This document shows, in pieces, positions 1-5,533 of a stretch of DNA of 5,538 nucleotides (its first letter is position 1; each line of letters begins with the position of its first letter). This DNA is from Microcaldota archaeon (GTDB lineage: Archaea > Micrarchaeota > Micrarchaeia > Micrarchaeales > Micrarchaeaceae). Made by a program: the position numbers and the translations under genes. Below the pieces are notes generated by a model. That model made no database searches, was not told where the DNA came from, and was given only the letters and a program-made list of their open reading frames with translations. The stretch lies in NCBI GenBank assembly GCA_021810685.1, contig JAJZII010000033.1, forward strand, positions 1 to 5,538, written 5' to 3'.

Positions 1-554
1 AGGAGGGGGAGCAGGAGCGCAAAGGCTTCATAGTGTACGACACGAAGACCGGCTCCCATGAGTTTGTGCAGATAAACTCCAGGGCCTTCGTCTCGAAGCG
101 CCTGAAGTTCACTGAAGCAAGCAGGAACGAGATAATTGGAGCATGTGAGACGGAGATTGACTCAATTGTGAGGGAGCACACAGACAGGCCAGTGATACGC
201 ATTTACCTGGAGGGGACGATGGAGCAGGGGACCAGCATAAGCGACCTCGGCGTGCGTTCCCTGGTCTCAAAACACTCACCGCGCGCCTTCATAGACATAG
301 ACTACTCGAAGCTCTCCAGCCCCGAGCTCTCCAAGAATATAGAAGAGCTGCGCCAGAACAGGATGGGTTCCTTCTCAGTGAAGGAATTGGGGATGAGCAT
401 GCTTGCGGCGAAGCTCTCCGAGCTAAAATTTGACAGGAAAGTCGACTCCAACGCGCTCTTCGACCTGCTGGACAGGGATTCCTCGAAGAAGGAGAAACTC
501 ATCGAGGAGGCCATGCGCATGCTAGACGAAGCAGATTCAGCGTCAGTGCAGTGA
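1..554 (+). CDS. mre11: Mre11/SbcD-type DNA repair nuclease, C-terminal part (5' end outside window)
   Basis: The reading frame is open from base 3, so the first GTG (33) is internal and the true start lies to the left. About 183 residues are visible. The opening stretch (ERKGFIVYDTKTG, then HEFVQINSRAFV) resembles the segment of archaeal Mre11 that follows the phosphoesterase core, a 'KGF..v' strand followed by 'F..i..R.F'. Next come an alpha/beta capping-type region (about residues 40-105 of the visible part, including RPVIRIYLEG) and a charged helical tail with KELGMSML and two acidic/basic helices. In Mre11 the tail region is where Rad50 binds. The metal-binding nuclease motifs would be in the missing N-terminal half. 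In archaea Mre11 acts with Rad50 in double-strand break processing, often with HerA/NurA; no rad50 is visible downstream because the next gene is convergent. The family call rests on pattern memory of the C-terminal half only; another SbcD-like phosphoesterase is possible. Confidence 0.66.
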   Translation, partial: EGEQERKGFIVYDTKTGSHEFVQINSRAFVSKRLKFTEASRNEIIGACETEIDSIVREHTDRPVIRIYLEGTMEQGTSISDLGVRSLVSKHSPRAFIDIDYSKLSSPELSKNIEELRQNRMGSFSVKELGMSMLAAKLSELKFDRKVDSNALFDLLDRDSSKKEKLIEEAMRMLDEADSASVQ

Positions 555-562
555 GTATATGA

Positions 563-808
563 CTATGCCTTGGACTGCTGCTTCGGCCTCTCGGGTATGC
601 CGAGCGCCTTGTTGATCTGCTCCCTGTTCTTTACATCTATCTTCTCGTTGAGGAACTCCAGGTGGCTGGTGTTGCACCTGCGCTCCGCTGGCCTCTTAGC
701 CGTCATTATCTTGACGAAGCCGTCCTTTTCCACGGCCATTATGACCGCCCTGCTGCCTGCGTCCCTGCCATACTTCTTGATGCACATGCGTCCTGCTTCT
801 ACCAACAT
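563..808 (-). CDS. rpl14e: Large ribosomal subunit protein L14e
   Basis: This 81-residue protein matches archaeal L14e in length and pattern: an N-terminal KOW-type beta fold (VEAGRMCIKKYGRDAGSRAV, residues 3-22), then a basic strand (VKIMTAKRPAERR, 32-44), NTSHLEFL (46-53) and a lysine-rich helical tail. L14e is a large-subunit rRNA-binding protein shared by archaea and eukaryotes and absent from bacteria. An in-frame TTG lies one codon upstream (811), but the ATG at 808 is preferred: a GGTG motif (814-817) then sits 5 nt before the start, the same spacing as for other genes here, whereas TTG would leave only 2 nt. It is the last gene of the L34e-cmk-L14e group, 22 nt after the cmk stop, and ends 8 bp from the stop of the convergent nuclease gene. 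In many archaea cbf5/truB follows; here it does not. Confidence 0.92.
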   Translation of the reverse strand: MLVEAGRMCIKKYGRDAGSRAVIMAVEKDGFVKIMTAKRPAERRCNTSHLEFLNEKIDVKNREQINKALGIPERPKQQSKA

Positions 809-812
809 CAAA

Positions 813-817
813 TCACC
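813..817 (-). promoter_or_regulatory. Ribosome binding site for L14e
   Basis: Minus strand reads GGTGA, then TTTG, then ATG. GGTGA is complementary to the archaeal 16S anti-Shine-Dalgarno sequence. The spacing picks the ATG at 808 over the TTG at 811. Confidence 0.7.
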
Positions 818-830
818 ATAAGCGTAATCT

Positions 831-1358
831 TTATCCGAAACTGCTGCCGTCGCGCTCCATCGCGAGCAGCGAGATCATGGACACCATCTCTTTCGTCGAC
901 ATGCGCTCTGAGCAGAGCTCCATGTCAAACACGTCGTGGTCATTCTCGACGTCTATTCCATAAACCTTCTTGAACTTCCTGTATACTGCGCCATCTATCT
1001 TCGTGAGCGAGGCCTTTGCGATTCTCGCAGTTACGCCCTCGCGCTTTGCGAAGCGCCTCGCGCGCTCTGCGTCACTCGCATTCAGCCAGACGCGCACCGT
1101 GGCGTTCTTGACCATCCATGGGCCCAGGCGCGTGGTGACGACGCAGTTGGTCTTCGCGGCCTTTCTCGCGATTTCCTTGTCGAAGTCATTGGTGAACTTC
1201 TTGCTGGCGTTAAGGGTGAATTTCGCAAGCTCCTTGTTGCTCTTCACATGCGCTTTGTACGTGTTGCCTATGTGCTCTATGTTGAGCGCCTCGGCCAAGG
1301 CATTACCTAAAGTCGTCTTGCCGCTGCAGGCCCTGCCAGAGATGCAAACCTTTATCAT
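831..1358 (-). CDS. cmk: Archaeal-type cytidylate kinase (P-loop NMP kinase), divergent
   Basis: This 175-residue P-loop kinase would transfer phosphate from ATP to CMP/dCMP in cytosolic pyrimidine nucleotide supply. Visible features are a hydrophobic strand and Walker A (ISGRACSGKTT, residues 6-16), a helix pair, FDKEIARKAAKTNCVVTTRLGPWM (59-82, corresponding to the family's 'd.eidr...vv.egRlagwm' region), VWLNAS (90-95, the strand before the LID) and a LID/C-terminal core with YRKFKKVYGID (126-136) and VFDMEL (143-148). Length is normal. Position between L34e and L14e is the conserved archaeal location for cmk, which is the strongest support. Two places are unusual: the Glu normally before the 'GR' substrate loop is Thr here (TTRLGPW), and the usual 'REESE..RY' LID stretch is replaced by TKIDGAVYRKF. 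Substrate preference is therefore less certain than the family. It starts 9 nt after the L34e stop with only a weak SD (TGGT), so translational coupling is likely. Confidence 0.85.
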   Translation of the reverse strand: MIKVCISGRACSGKTTLGNALAEALNIEHIGNTYKAHVKSNKELAKFTLNASKKFTNDFDKEIARKAAKTNCVVTTRLGPWMVKNATVRVWLNASDAERARRFAKREGVTARIAKASLTKIDGAVYRKFKKVYGIDVENDHDVFDMELCSERMSTKEMVSMISLLAMERDGSSFG

Positions 1359-1367
1359 CGCGAACCA

Positions 1368-1685
1368 TCAGTGCGCAACCAGCTGGAGGACGAACTTCCT
1401 CTGCTTGACGCCTATGTCGTCAAGCTTCATGTCGCCGCGCTCTATTCTGGAGCCCATCTTGACTACGTCTGCAGTGCACCTTGCGCACAGCACGCCACCG
1501 AAGAGCCTGCTGTTGGTGCGCCTGCTTTTGCCTCCTTTGGCGCTTATGCCGTTGAGCTCGCCGGCGCATATGGCGCAGTGCGGCATGGAGGGTGCCTTGC
1601 GCCTGTAGTGCACCACCTTCCTCCCGGTCTTGGTGACGCGCTTGAGCTTCCTGAAACTGTGGGACCTATGCATTGGTTTCGGCAC
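1368..1685 (-). CDS. rpl34e: Large ribosomal subunit protein L34e (zinc ribbon)
   Basis: This 105-residue basic protein has the L34e pattern: MPKPMHRSHSFRKLKRVTKTG (an Arg/Lys-rich N-terminus that contacts rRNA), VVHYRRKAPSMPHCAIC (24-40) and LFGGVLCARC (61-70). The two CxxC pairs, C37/C40 and C67/C70, form a zinc ribbon. The basic linker GGKSRRTNSR (51-60) is shorter than in some homologues, and there is a C-terminal tail of about 24 residues (from ERGDMKLDDIG to QLVAH) beyond the usual end. The start is GTG: a GGTG motif sits 6 nt upstream and the MPKP N-terminus is retained; the alternative ATG (codon 5, at 1673) would be about 18 nt from that motif. L34e exists only in archaea and eukaryotes and is absent from some archaeal groups. 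It heads the L34e-cmk-L14e group and has its own TATA-like box. Confidence 0.93.
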   Translation of the reverse strand: MPKPMHRSHSFRKLKRVTKTGRKVVHYRRKAPSMPHCAICAGELNGISAKGGKSRRTNSRLFGGVLCARCTADVVKMGSRIERGDMKLDDIGVKQRKFVLQLVAH

Positions 1686-1690
1686 TTGCT

Positions 1691-1700
1691 ACACCTTTTT
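1691..1700 (-). promoter_or_regulatory. Ribosome binding site for L34e (AAAAAGGTGT)
   Basis: Minus strand reads AAAAAGGTGT followed by AGCAA and then GTG. The GGTG core is 6 nt from the GTG, which supports that start over ATG at codon 5. The 11-nt string AAAAAGGTGTA recurs in front of the thermosome gene. Confidence 0.7.
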
Positions 1701-1717
1701 GACTGATAAAAATGCAA

Positions 1718-1726
1718 GATATATAC
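1718..1726 (-). promoter_or_regulatory. TATA-like box of an internal promoter for L34e-cmk-L14e
   Basis: Minus strand reads GTATATATC, centred about 37 nt before the L34e GTG. With the usual archaeal distance of about 26 nt from box centre to start site, transcription would begin near 1696, giving a short leader that just includes the GGTG motif. I see no convincing purine-rich BRE directly upstream, so the call rests on the TATA string, its position and the T-rich tract just before it. Confidence 0.55.
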
Positions 1727-1730
1727 TGCC

Positions 1731-1746
1731 ACTAAATAAATAAAAC
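1731..1746 (-). terminator. T-rich tract downstream of DUF106, possible archaeal terminator
   Basis: Minus strand reads GTTTTATTTATTTAGT, starting 13 nt after the DUF106 stop codon. Archaeal termination commonly relies on U-rich tracts without a strong stem, so this could end the adk-DUF106 transcript before the L34e promoter. The alternative is that it is simply AT-rich promoter upstream sequence. Confidence 0.4.
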
Positions 1747-1759
1747 TTTCCAAGGCCTG

Positions 1760-2272
1760 CTACTGACCCTGCCCTACCTCAACGGCCATTGACTTCTCTT
1801 CCTTGGCCTTCTTCCTGTCGTAAACCATGATGACTGCGGTGGAGGCCATCCCGAGGATGAAGACGGTAGCGAAGAATACCCCAAGATAACCGAGCTTCAT
1901 GCCTATAAGGAAGATATAGTCATGGCCTGCCCACGAGCCGAATGCACTAGGCAGCAGCACATAGTACAGGAGCAGGAACACTGGCAGCAGCGCGAACATG
2001 GGCTTCATGCTAGCCTTCATATTCTCGCCCATGAGCGGCATGAGCTCCTTCTGCTTCGCCGCTACTTCCTCCTGTGGGGCTTTGTTCTTGGTTAGCTCGT
2101 TCATCTCCTTTGAAATTTCCTGTATGCGCCTCTGCAGCTCTCGCATGCGCTTCGGGTTCGTGAGCTTGCGCTGTATGAGCACAGAGAGCACAACGTAGGC
2201 CAGGCCAACTGTCACCAGAAGCACTATCGCCTGCACAGGCATCGGGGTTGTAAGTGCCAGAAGTGCTGTCAT
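1760..2272 (-). CDS. DUF106 / EMC3-TMCO1 family membrane protein (archaeal YidC-like insertase)
   Basis: This 170-residue membrane protein belongs to the archaeal branch of the Oxa1/YidC/EMC3/TMCO1 superfamily, whose members help insert membrane proteins. It shows TM1 at about residues 15-34 (AIVLLVTVGLAYVVLSVLIQ), then a basic/acidic amphipathic coiled coil (about 38-79, beginning TNPKRMRELQRRIQEISKEM) that contacts ribosome or nascent chain in this family, then TM2 (about 91-109) and TM3 (about 128-150), and a short charged tail. The three-TM, coiled-coil-after-TM1 layout and length are typical. Its ATG overlaps the adk stop by 4 nt (ATGA) and no GGTG motif precedes it (GCGATAAG), so translation is probably coupled to adk. 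In many archaea it lies near secY, consistent with a role in protein insertion; secY is not in this window. No insertase activity can be read from sequence; the family call is firm. Confidence 0.88.
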   Translation of the reverse strand: MTALLALTTPMPVQAIVLLVTVGLAYVVLSVLIQRKLTNPKRMRELQRRIQEISKEMNELTKNKAPQEEVAAKQKELMPLMGENMKASMKPMFALLPVFLLLYYVLLPSAFGSWAGHDYIFLIGMKLGYLGVFFATVFILGMASTAVIMVYDRKKAKEEKSMAVEVGQGQ

Positions 2273-2865
2273 CTTATCGCATCGTTCTTGATAATGTCTT
2301 CGACGAACTTCTCGAAGTCCGTCTTCGCCTTGTTGAGCTTGCCATCCTCGTTGTGCAGTATGTAAACAGGTATGTCATACGTCGAGCCGTACATCGTCAC
2401 AACAGCGAGGTTGAGGTGGCGTTGCAGGTTCAGCACCTCCTCGTCGTCGGCCTCGCGCTTCCTGCGAGTGTCTGCGACGCGCCTCTTCATCAGCTCCTCG
2501 GTGCTGGCGTCGACATATATTATGCCTGAAATATTCCCCATCAGGGGCAAGTCAGTTATTGGCAGTCCAAATATAAATTTGTTCCCTTTTTCGACTGTTG
2601 CGTGGGTGTCGACAATGACGGCTCCCTTCATGACACCTATACGCCTGAAGGTCTTCTTCCTCAGTGCCTGAATCCTCGCTGTTGGCAGGTACCTGAGCCT
2701 GTCCCTCATTATGCCTGATGCCTCTGCTTCTTCTAGCATCAGTGTGCCTATGTTGACTATCTTCAGGCGCTTGTTGCGTTCCTTAACGCCGTCGATGAGG
2801 GTGGTTTTTCCGGCACCCGGCGACCCTAAGACGAGTATCACGTTATTGGTTCTCTTGGCCGCCAT
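2269..2865 (-). CDS. adkA: Archaeal-type adenylate kinase
   Basis: This 198-residue protein would catalyse ATP + AMP = 2 ADP in the cytosol. It matches the archaeal AdkA family, a trimeric enzyme distinct from bacterial Adk. The Walker A is GSPGAGKTT (residues 14-22). NIGTLMLEEA (38-47) is the NMP-binding segment, followed by DRLRYLPTARIQALRKKTFRRI (55-76). VIVDTHAT (83-90) is the family's Walker B-like strand, IIYVDAS (115-121) the next strand, and RRVADTRRKREADDEEV (128-144) the Arg-rich lid. The tail from VYILHNEDGKLNKA onward is also typical. The ATG at 2865 is chosen because a GGTG motif (2871-2874) lies 5 nt upstream; a second ATG at 2869 is out of frame. Residues 1-8 are slightly longer than in some homologues. 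It is followed by DUF106 with a 4-nt overlap. Its usual upstream neighbour, secY, is replaced by the thermosome. Confidence 0.92.
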   Translation of the reverse strand: MAAKRTNNVILVLGSPGAGKTTLIDGVKERNKRLKIVNIGTLMLEEAEASGIMRDRLRYLPTARIQALRKKTFRRIGVMKGAVIVDTHATVEKGNKFIFGLPITDLPLMGNISGIIYVDASTEELMKRRVADTRRKREADDEEVLNLQRHLNLAVVTMYGSTYDIPVYILHNEDGKLNKAKTDFEKFVEDIIKNDAIR

Positions 2866-2870
2866 CCATG

Positions 2871-2874
2871 CACC
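2871..2874 (-). promoter_or_regulatory. Ribosome binding site for adenylate kinase
   Basis: Minus strand GGTG, then CATGG, then ATG. The 5-nt spacing matches the thermosome and L14e and decides between the two nearby ATGs. Confidence 0.6.
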
Positions 2875-2889
2875 ACAGTCATTGCTCTT

Positions 2890-2904
2890 CCATAATTAAA
2901 ACAT
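2890..2904 (-). promoter_or_regulatory. AT-rich TATA-like element before adenylate kinase
   Basis: Minus strand reads ATGTTTTAATTATGG, with TTTTAATTA centred about 32 nt before the adk ATG. A start site about 25 nt downstream would give a very short leader beginning at or near the GGTG motif. The same T-rich run follows the hairpin at 2908-2929 and could instead serve as the U-tract of a terminator for the thermosome transcript; it may do both. Confidence 0.35.
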
Positions 2905-2907
2905 TTC

Positions 2908-2929
2908 GCATGGGGCCGCAGCCCCATGC
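2908..2929 (-). terminator. Perfect 9-bp hairpin between thermosome and adk, candidate terminator
   Basis: The arms (2908-2916 and 2921-2929) are exact reverse complements, GCATGGGGC and GCCCCATGC, around a 4-nt loop that reads TGCG on the transcribed strand. It begins 21 nt after the thermosome stop. A T-rich run (TGTTTTAATT) follows the stem 4 nt later in the direction of transcription, and another (TTCTTTT) precedes it. This resembles an intrinsic terminator. An RNA-processing or 3'-end stabilising stem is the alternative, since most archaeal terminators do not need a stem. Confidence 0.5.
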
Positions 2930-2950
2930 CTAAAAGAAGGATTCATGCAG

Positions 2951-4612
2951 TCATTCCATACCTCCCATGCCTCCCGGCATGCCGCCAGGAGGGCCGCCAC
3001 CGCCGCCCCGCGATCCCTTGGAGCTTATGATGTCGTCTATCCTGAGGACCATCTCAGCCGCCTCCGAGGCGCTGTCGAGTGCCTGCTCCTTCAGCTTGGT
3101 AGGCTCGAAGACCCCTGCCTTCACCATGTCGCCCACCGCATTCCTGTTCACGTCGACGCCGTAGATCCTGCCCTCCTTCTTCTTGTGCTCGCTTCTGAGC
3201 CTGACCAATATGTCGATGGCGTCCATCCCGCTGTTGTCGGCCAAAGCCTTTGGTATTGCCTCGAGGGCGTCGGCGAACTTCTGTATGGCAAGCTGCTCCC
3301 TGCCTCCGACATCGCCGCTGTAGTTCCTAAGCTCCTCAGCTTCGTCTATCTCGATGCTGCCTCCGCCAAGGACATACCTGCCCTTGTCTGCCATCGTGAC
3401 CGACACTGCGCCTATGACGTCGTCTATGGCTCGCGCGTACTCATCCACGACCTGCTGGTTGCCGCCCCTGACCAGTATGCCCACGCTCTTCGGGTCCTTG
3501 CACTTCTCAACGAAAAGCATCTGCTCCCCGCTGATCTTGCGCTCTTCCACTGTGCCTGCGTAGCCGAGGTCCGAAGACGACAAATCGTCAAGGCTAGTGA
3601 CTATCTTGGCGCCCGTAGCCCTCGCTAGGTTTTCGATATCGCTCTTCTTTATGCGCCTCGCGGCCATTATCTTCTCCTTGGAGAGGTAGTGCTGCGCCAC
3701 GTCGTCTATGCCCTTCTGCGTGAAGACGACGTTCGCGCCGCTCTTCTTTATCTTCTCGACCATGCTCTTGAGCATGCGCTCCTCCTGCTGCAGGAACGCC
3801 TCCATCTGCTCCGGCGAAGTTATCTCTATCTTTGCGTCGGTCTCGGTCTTCTCAATCTCGAGAGCCACATCGAGCAGCGCTATCTTCGCATTGGACACAA
3901 GCCTCGGCATGCCTGGGTGCGTGACCTCCTTGTCTATCAGCACTCCGTTGATGAGCTGCGTGTCGGCAACGCTGCCGCCTGCCTTCTTCTCCACCTTTAT
4001 ATAATCGTGGTCTATGTGATACCTGCCGTCTGTGCCCCTCTCCATGACCTGCTTGACTGCTTTTATTATAAGCTTCGAAATCTGGGTCTTCGTTGTTTCG
4101 TCCCCAATGTTCTTCGAGCCTATCGCTATCATGGCGATCTTCAGCAGCGGCGCCTCTTCCTCTTCGCCCACCTCGCGCGAGTACTTGGCCAAGACCTCAC
4201 GAGCCCTGGTCGCAGCCATCTTGTAGCCCCGTATTATCACGGTCGGGTGTATACCTTGCTCTATCAGTTCCTCAGCGCCCTTCAGCAGCGCGCCGGCCAT
4301 TATTATGACGCTAGTTGTGCCATCCCCTACTTCCCTATCCTGCGTCTTCGCGATATCGACCATTATCTTAGCGACAGGGTGCTCCACGTTCATCTCGTTG
4401 AGTATCGTGGCCCCGTCGTTCGTTATGACGATGTCGCCTAGGTCGCTCACAAGCATCTTATCCATGCCCTTCGGGCCAAGAGTGGTCTTGACCGCGTTCG
4501 CGACCGCTACTGCTACAGCTATGTTCGTGCGCTGTGCATCCCTCCCTAAAAGTCTTGACGATCCTTCAGGCAGCAGAAGTATCTGCTGGCCTCCAAGTTG
4601 GTTTTCAGCCAT
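2951..4612 (-). CDS. thsA: Thermosome subunit (group II chaperonin, CCT/TCP-1 family)
   Basis: This 553-residue subunit of the ATP-driven double-ring archaeal chaperonin folds cytosolic proteins. Family signatures are present in order: [18 protein letters not shown] (N-terminus), [10 protein letters not shown] (45-54), NDGAT (65-69) and EVGDGTTS (94-101, catalytic loop), then HPGMPR (232-237) leading into the apical domain. The helical protrusion lies near [14 protein letters not shown] (297-310). It continues with [18 protein letters not shown] (381-398, containing the conserved Asp of the ATPase site), LGGGSIE (415-421) and [21 protein letters not shown] (484-504). The tail is the typical Gly/Met-rich end ([10 protein letters not shown]). 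Length is normal and no signature is broken. Only one cysteine (C371) is present. The start has a GGTG motif 5 nt upstream. It stands alone between two gaps, which suggests its own promoter; chaperonin genes are usually heat-inducible, but no known heat-shock operator was recognised. Whether other thermosome subunits exist cannot be seen here, so alpha/beta assignment is open. Confidence 0.97.
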   Translation of the reverse strand: MAENQLGGQQILLLPEGSSRLLGRDAQRTNIAVAVAVANAVKTTLGPKGMDKMLVSDLGDIVITNDGATILNEMNVEHPVAKIMVDIAKTQDREVGDGTTSVIIMAGALLKGAEELIEQGIHPTVIIRGYKMAATRAREVLAKYSREVGEEEEAPLLKIAMIAIGSKNIGDETTKTQISKLIIKAVKQVMERGTDGRYHIDHDYIKVEKKAGGSVADTQLINGVLIDKEVTHPGMPRLVSNAKIALLDVALEIEKTETDAKIEITSPEQMEAFLQQEERMLKSMVEKIKKSGANVVFTQKGIDDVAQHYLSKEKIMAARRIKKSDIENLARATGAKIVTSLDDLSSSDLGYAGTVEERKISGEQMLFVEKCKDPKSVGILVRGGNQQVVDEYARAIDDVIGAVSVTMADKGRYVLGGGSIEIDEAEELRNYSGDVGGREQLAIQKFADALEAIPKALADNSGMDAIDILVRLRSEHKKKEGRIYGVDVNRNAVGDMVKAGVFEPTKLKEQALDSASEAAEMVLRIDDIISSKGSRGGGGGPPGGMPGGMGGME

Positions 4613-4617
4613 GTTTA

Positions 4618-4626
4618 CACCTTTTT
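4618..4626 (-). promoter_or_regulatory. Ribosome binding site for thermosome (AAAAAGGTG)
   Basis: Minus strand AAAAAAGGTG followed by TAAAC and ATG; GGTG is 5 nt from the start codon. The A-run and GGTGTA repeat the L34e leader almost exactly. Confidence 0.7.
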
Positions 4627-4674
4627 TAAGCGATAAGCAGTACAGAGCGCAGGAAATAGGATTGCATTTCAGCT

Positions 4675-4684
4675 ATACATGTAT
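4675..4684. promoter_or_regulatory. 10-bp perfect palindrome upstream of the thermosome, possible operator or promoter element
   Basis: ATACATGTAT is its own reverse complement and lies 63-72 bp upstream of the thermosome ATG, in the 120-bp gap after the mrp stop. The minus-strand context, CGATACATGTATAGC, also contains a TATA-like core; a start site about 26 nt downstream would give a leader of about 40 nt. CTATTTC (about 4653-4659) is a competing, weaker TATA candidate. The rest of the gap shows a T-run just after the mrp stop (AATAGTTTTCC) and no RNA gene. Confidence 0.3.
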
Positions 4685-4732
4685 CGGACGCTTTCTCCTA
4701 CAGTAAGTTTAATGAGGAAAACTATTTATGCA

Positions 4733-5533
4733 TTACTTTATGCGCTCTGCAATTCGCTTGAACTCATTGTATGCCTTGTCATCCTCAAGCGCAGGCACCC
4801 TACCAGAATCAGCCATCTCGGCAAGCCTCTTGTCCATCATTATGGTGCCTATAATCTCTGTACCTGTCGCTGCGGCCACATCCTTCGTGCTGGCTGTTGG
4901 CTCCCCTGCTGACATATTCTCCACGACCCCGAGAACCGCAACGCCGAGCCTCTTGGCCATCAGGCCTGACCTTATAGAGTTGACAGCTGCTATCCTCTGC
5001 GGCGTAGTCACAAGCACGAAGCCCTTCAGATCAAGGAGCTGCATGATAGACAGAGGGCTGTCAGAGGTGCCCGGAGGCAGGTCTATTATAAGGTAGTCAA
5101 GCTCGCCCCAATCTGTATTCTCGAAGAAATCGCCAAGCATTTTGGCCACGAGTGCGCCCCTCCAGATGATCGGCTTCTTCGCATCGTCCACCACCATGGC
5201 CGTGCTTGCCACTTTCACGCCCCTTACGTCAAGGGGCTTGAGCGGGAAATGGCTTATATCCATCTTGGCGTCAGTACCAAGGAACATCGGCACGTTGGGG
5301 CAGTCTATATCTGCATCAAGGAGGCCGACACTGTAGCCCATCCTGGCCAGCGTGTAAGCCAGGTTCACGGCAACGGTCGTCTTGCCGACGCCTCCCTTGG
5401 CGCTGTATACCCCTATCTTCTGCCTTATGCCCTTCAGGCGTTCCTTTACACGCTCCTTCTGCCTTATCGTGTTCAGGAATGAGGGGTGCATGCCATGCTT
5501 CAGCCCTTCCTGCTGCGCTTCCGCGCTCTCCAT
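4733..5533 (-). CDS. Mrp/NBP35-like P-loop ATPase lacking the CxxC iron-sulfur motif (start may lie beyond window)
   Basis: At 266 residues this is a ParA/MinD-fold ATPase of the Mrp/ApbC/NBP35 type, whose usual members carry Fe-S clusters to target proteins. Visible are the deviant Walker A KGGVGKTT (46-53, with the signature first Lys), LLDADIDCPNVP (71-82, usually DADI.GPS.P), WRG (124-126), WGELDYLIIDLPPGTSD (142-158, a near-perfect Mrp Walker B/switch II), TTPQ (176-179) and ENMS (205-208). In canonical Mrp, ENMS is followed within a few residues by CPxCG, the cluster-binding pair. Here the segment reads SAGEPTASTKDVAAATG, about 15 residues shorter before the IPLD-like GTIMMD, and has no cysteine. 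C78 is the only cysteine in the visible protein. The ATG at 5533 is the first visible, but the frame stays open to the window edge, no SD is seen, and an NBP35-type N-terminal extension could be missing. The stop is 120 bp before the thermosome. Confidence 0.85.
   Translation of the reverse strand: MESAEAQQEGLKHGMHPSFLNTIRQKERVKERLKGIRQKIGVYSAKGGVGKTTVAVNLAYTLARMGYSVGLLDADIDCPNVPMFLGTDAKMDISHFPLKPLDVRGVKVASTAMVVDDAKKPIIWRGALVAKMLGDFFENTDWGELDYLIIDLPPGTSDSPLSIMQLLDLKGFVLVTTPQRIAAVNSIRSGLMAKRLGVAVLGVVENMSAGEPTASTKDVAAATGTEIIGTIMMDKRLAEMADSGRVPALEDDKAYNEFKRIAERIK

Noticed and set aside
33..35. GTG at 33 as the start of the left-hand gene
   Set aside because: The frame continues open to base 3 and the upstream residues (ERKGFIV) fit the nuclease family pattern, so this is an internal valine.
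809..811. TTG start for L14e one codon upstream of the ATG
   Set aside because: It would be only 2 nt from the GGTG motif, while the ATG at 808 has the 5-nt spacing used by other genes here.
970..1608. Plus-strand open frame of 212 codons spanning cmk and L34e
   Set aside because: It crosses two recognised minus-strand genes and their junction and has no SD or family pattern; it is a shadow of biased codon use.
2955..3005. Repetitive GC-rich block resembling a small tandem or inverted repeat (GGCATGCC-like units)
   Set aside because: It encodes the Gly-Gly-Met tail of the thermosome, so the repetition is explained by protein sequence.
2945..4441. Long plus-strand open frames (227 and 250 codons) opposite the thermosome
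   Set aside because: They lie antisense to a fully conserved chaperonin, are rich in Leu, His, Arg and Tyr as expected of reverse-frame translation, and match no family I recognise.
4613..4732. Possible small RNA or tRNA gene in the 120-bp gap between mrp and the thermosome
   Set aside because: No cloverleaf, no T-loop (GTTCRA) pattern and no long stem are visible; the gap is adequately explained as promoter and terminator space.
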